Made by a program: the position numbers and the translations under genes
Shown here: positions 61,076 through 64,000 of the stretch, piece after piece
How positions within the stretch are numbered: position 1 is the first letter of the stretch
Layout: each line of letters opens with the position of its first letter
Assembly: GCA_017934185.1 (NCBI GenBank)
Contig: JAGBJY010000029.1
Location: 1-64,000, forward strand
From: Bacteroidales bacterium
Lineage (GTDB): Bacteria > Bacteroidota > Bacteroidia > Bacteroidales > UBA932
Direction: 5' to 3'
Length of the DNA: 64,000 bases
Notes under the pieces: model-generated
Databases searched by the model: none
The model's input: only the letters and a program-made list of their open reading frames with translations
Told to the model about the DNA's origin: nothing

Positions 61076-63478
61076 ATGAAAAATAGCAAACTCCTTTCCG
61101 CCCCTGCGGGCGTAGAAGTCAATATAATGCCGATTGTGGGCGAGGCCTCGGACGTGAAGCCGGATCCGGCCACCCTGCCGCATGTGATTCCCGTGCTGGC
61201 CCTGCGCAATGCGGTGGTTTTTCCGGGGACCATCTTCCCCGTCACCATCGGCCGGGAAAAATCTGTCCAACTGGTCAACGACGTTGAAAACGGCAGCGGC
61301 TGGCTGGCCGCTTTCCCGCAAAACGACGTCACGGTGGAAGACCCCGGCCTGGACGACCTTTGCGAATACGGCACCGTGTGCAAGCTCATCAAAACCCTGG
61401 AAATGCCGGACGGCTCCATCACCGCTATCCTGCAGGGCACCCAGCGGGCTTGGATTGAGGCCATGGTAAGCCGGGAGCCCTACCTGCAGGCCGAGGTTCA
61501 CCTGGAAGACGAAACCCTCCCCTCAGGGGCCGATGAGAAGGAACTCCATGCCCTGGCCGATTCCCTGAAGGAGCGGGCCGCCACCATCCTCAACGCCTCG
61601 TCCTTCGCGCCCAAAGAGGCCTCCAGCGTGCTGCAAAGCATCGAGAATTTCCATTTCCTGGTGAATTTCATCGCCACCACCATCGAGGTGGACAATTTCC
61701 AGGAAAGGGCCCAGCTGCTCTCCATCGAAAACATCTACGAGCGCGGCCTGGCGCTGCTCAAAGTCCTGGACACCCAGACCCAGCTCCTGCAAATCAAGCA
61801 GGAGATTAACCGCAAGGTGAAAACCGACATCGACCAGCAGCAGCGGGAATACTACCTGAACAACCAGCTGCGCACCATCCAGGAAGAACTGGGCATGGAC
61901 GAAGGCGAAGAATTTGAAAAGATGCGCCGCCGGGCCGATGAAAAGAAGTGGAGCCCGGAGGTAAGGGCCATCTTTGACAAGGAAATGGCCCGCCTGGAGA
62001 AGTTCAACCCCACTTCCCCGGATTACAGCATCCAGCTGGGCTACATCCAGTTCATGCTGGACCTGCCCTGGGGCGAGCTGTCAGAAGACAACCTGGACCT
62101 GCAGAATGCCCAGAAGGTGCTGGACGAGGACCACTTCGGCCTGGAGCAGGTGAAAGACCGCATCATTGAATACCTGGCCGTGTTGAAACTCAAGGGGAAC
62201 ATGAAATCCCCCATCCTCTGCCTCTGGGGCCCTCCCGGAGTGGGAAAAACCTCCCTGGGAAAAAGCGTGGCACGCGCCCTGGGCCGCAAATACATCCGCA
62301 TCTCGCTTGGCGGCATGCACGATGAGGCCGAAATCCGCGGCCACCGGAAAACCTACGTAGGAGCCCTTCCTGGCCGTATCCTGAGCGGACTGCAGCGGGC
62401 CGGCACCTCCAATCCCGTGATTGTGCTGGACGAGATTGACAAACTCTCCTCCGACTTCAAAGGAGACCCTTCCAGCGCCCTGCTGGAAGCATTGGACCCG
62501 GAGCAGAACAACACCTTCCACGACAACTACCTGGACATTGACTACGACCTCTCCAACGTCCTTTTCATCACCACGGCCAACGGTATAGGCACCATCCAGC
62601 CGGCCCTGAAAGACCGCATGGAAATGATTAACGTGAGCGGTTATCTGGCCGAGGAGAAGCTCCAGATTGCGCACAACTACCTGGTCCCCAAGCAGCTCAC
62701 CGAGCATGGCCTGAAGGCCGATGAGTTCACGTTAAGCGACGCCTGCCTGGCGCAAATCATTGACAAGTACACCCATGAGAGCGGCGTCCGCGGCCTGGAA
62801 AAGCAGATTGCCAAGATTGCCCGCGTCACCGCCAAGAAGATAGCGCTGGGGCAGGAATACCCCCTCACCATTGAGCCGGAGCACCTGAGGGAATACCTTG
62901 GCCTCCCCACTTCCTTCCACGACGACGTGGCCGGAAACGAGGGACCGGGCGTTGTCACCGGCCTGGCCTGGACGGAACTGGGCGGAGAGATTCTCTTTGT
63001 GGAAAGCCAGGTATCGGCCGGAAAGGGCAACCTTTCCATGACCGGGAACCTTGGCGACGTGATGAAGGAAAGCGCGCAGATAGCCTGGCAGTACCTGAAA
63101 GCGCATCCGGAGCTGGCCCATTTGAAGGCCGATGAATTCATGGCCCGGGACATCCACATCCATGTGCCGGAAGGCGCCGTGCCCAAGGACGGTCCGTCGG
63201 CCGGTATCACCATGGTGAGTTCCATGGTGAGCGCCCTGAGGGGAACAGCCCCCAAGAGCGGCGTGGCCATGACCGGAGAAATGACCCTCAGGGGCCGTGT
63301 ATTGCCGGTGGGCGGCATCAAGGAGAAGATTCTGGCCGCCAAACGCTCCGGGGTACACACCATCCTCCTCAGCGAAGAAAACAAAAAAGATATTGAAGAT
63401 ATCAAGGAAATTTACGTAAAAGGTCTTACCTTTGTCTACGTGAAAACCATTGATGATGTGATTGGTTTCATCTTCTGA
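61076..63478 (+). CDS. lon: ATP-dependent protease Lon
   Basis: Lon degrades misfolded and regulatory proteins in the cytoplasm. The 800-aa protein has the N-terminal substrate-binding domain (PVLALRNAVVFPGTIFPV), a coiled region, and an AAA+ module (Walker A GPPGVGKTSLGKSVA; Walker B VIVLDEIDKL). The C-terminal protease domain carries the catalytic Ser in KDGPSAGITMV and Lys in GGIKEKILAAKRSG. It is one base from ung. Confidence 0.97.
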   Translation: MKNSKLLSAPAGVEVNIMPIVGEASDVKPDPATLPHVIPVLALRNAVVFPGTIFPVTIGREKSVQLVNDVENGSGWLAAFPQNDVTVEDPGLDDLCEYGTVCKLIKTLEMPDGSITAILQGTQRAWIEAMVSREPYLQAEVHLEDETLPSGADEKELHALADSLKERAATILNASSFAPKEASSVLQSIENFHFLVNFIATTIEVDNFQERAQLLSIENIYERGLALLKVLDTQTQLLQIKQEINRKVKTDIDQQQREYYLNNQLRTIQEELGMDEGEEFEKMRRRADEKKWSPEVRAIFDKEMARLEKFNPTSPDYSIQLGYIQFMLDLPWGELSEDNLDLQNAQKVLDEDHFGLEQVKDRIIEYLAVLKLKGNMKSPILCLWGPPGVGKTSLGKSVARALGRKYIRISLGGMHDEAEIRGHRKTYVGALPGRILSGLQRAGTSNPVIVLDEIDKLSSDFKGDPSSALLEALDPEQNNTFHDNYLDIDYDLSNVLFITTANGIGTIQPALKDRMEMINVSGYLAEEKLQIAHNYLVPKQLTEHGLKADEFTLSDACLAQIIDKYTHESGVRGLEKQIAKIARVTAKKIALGQEYPLTIEPEHLREYLGLPTSFHDDVAGNEGPGVVTGLAWTELGGEILFVESQVSAGKGNLSMTGNLGDVMKESAQIAWQYLKAHPELAHLKADEFMARDIHIHVPEGAVPKDGPSAGITMVSSMVSALRGTAPKSGVAMTGEMTLRGRVLPVGGIKEKILAAKRSGVHTILLSEENKKDIEDIKEIYVKGLTFVYVKTIDDVIGFIF

Positions 63479-63479
63479 C

Positions 63480-64000
63480 ATGGATGTAAAGATTGAACAA
63501 AGCTGGAAAAGCGCACTTGAACCGGAGTTCGGGAAACCGTACTTTCAGGAGCTGGTGCGCTTTCTGCATGCAGAGAAGGCCGCCGGGAAGGTGATTTACC
63601 CGCCCGGAAGTCAGATTTTCCGCGCTTTCGAATTAACGCCGGTGTCCCAGGTGAAGGTGGTCATCATGGGCCAGGACCCTTACCACGGGCCCGGACAGGC
63701 CATGGGGCTTTCTTTCTCCGTACCGGACGGGGTGCAGGCGCCGCCTTCCCTGAAAAACATCTTCAAGGAGATAGAAACGGACCTCGGCATCCGCATGAGC
63801 GGGCGCCCCAACCTGGAAAGCTGGGCCCGGCAGGGCGTGCTGCTCCTCAACAGCGTGCTCACCGTCCAGGGCGGCATGGCGGCTTCCCACAGCCGCATCG
63901 GCTGGCAAAACTTCACCGATGCCGTCATCAGCTATTTATCGGCCCACCGCGAGGGCATTGTTTTCCTGCTTTGGGGCCGATATGCCCAGCAGAAGGCCGC
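63480..64000 (+). CDS. ung: Uracil-DNA glycosylase, partial
   Basis: Ung removes uracil from DNA. The window holds the first 173 codons. The water-activating motif is VVIMGQDPYHGPGQAMGLSF, and PPSLKNIFKEIETDLG and GVLLLNSVLTVQGGMAASH follow. The HPSPLS-type C-terminal motif lies beyond the window. It starts one base after the lon stop and is probably cotranscribed. Confidence 0.96.
   Translation, partial: MDVKIEQSWKSALEPEFGKPYFQELVRFLHAEKAAGKVIYPPGSQIFRAFELTPVSQVKVVIMGQDPYHGPGQAMGLSFSVPDGVQAPPSLKNIFKEIETDLGIRMSGRPNLESWARQGVLLLNSVLTVQGGMAASHSRIGWQNFTDAVISYLSAHREGIVFLLWGRYAQQKA

Overview
The window is a gene-dense, GC-rich piece of a Bacteroidota chromosome, most likely order Bacteroidales. 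Support comes from the archaeal/eukaryotic-type ProS, an IleS of the long HHVMA/KMSKR type, DUF3078, DUF4293, a WbqC-like protein after lpxA, a degenerate-finger DksA/TraR protein, a 29-residue AURKAIP1/COX24-like basic protein, and promoters of the Bacteroidota type (TTTG, 18-20 bp, TAnnTTTG). Everything appears to be core chromosome: no rRNA, phage, insertion sequence, integrase or CRISPR array was seen. No stretch longer than about 200 bases lacks a gene.

Layout. 1-4125 (-): partial dnaK, a FadL-like outer-membrane protein and an aromatic/Ser-Arg-rich lipoprotein. 4268-12978 (+): proS, DUF3078 protein, tilS, gpmI, lpxD, lpxC, lpxA and a WbqC-like protein, so much of early lipid A synthesis is here. 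12965-20964 (-): tmk and a DoxX/MauE-like membrane protein, then rimP-nusA-infB and a CotH-kinase lipoprotein. 21148-22922 (+): an MsrA-fRMsr fusion and folP. 22880-26307 (-): a DivIC/FtsB-like protein, a CPBP protease, a nucleotidyltransferase, a DUF4293 protein and murQ. 26378-30609 (+): fabK-fabF-fabZ, then prfA-queF. 30611-35183 (-): tRNA-Ser(UGA), lspA, a DksA-like protein and ileS. 35253-35750 (+): cvpA. 35752-50062 (-): tsaB, a thioredoxin-like lipoprotein, hit, greA, ribF and a six-gene glycogen block ending in a glycogen synthase-phosphorylase fusion. 50172-55729 (-): xseAB, nadE, der, a small membrane protein, prs and engB. 55783-64000: tadA, DJ-1, a YugP-like peptidase, alr, rng, the COX24-like protein, HU, lon and partial ung.

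The most interesting signal is a set of palindromic mini-elements that the gene list does not explain. At least four families (called A-D here) occur in this window. Many copies sit in frame inside housekeeping proteins: TilS, WbqC-like (two), FolP, IleS (two) and RibF. Others sit in leaders or gaps at rimP, alr and der-nadE. In family A an identical 38-nt loop, with no stop codon in any of the six frames, is carried by arms that differ between copies yet remain perfectly self-complementary. This suggests selection or templated repair that keeps the hairpin while the arm sequence drifts. No mobilising enzyme is visible here. A second global signal is strong over-representation of the heptamer GGCCGAT on both strands and in several reading frames.

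Other notable points: LpxC lacks the FabZ domain usual in this phylum and a separate fabZ sits with fabK and fabF; a terminator-like hairpin lies directly behind the predicted rimP-nusA-infB promoter; and three genes have a promoter -7 box only 4-7 nt before the start codon. All counts and alignments were made by eye.
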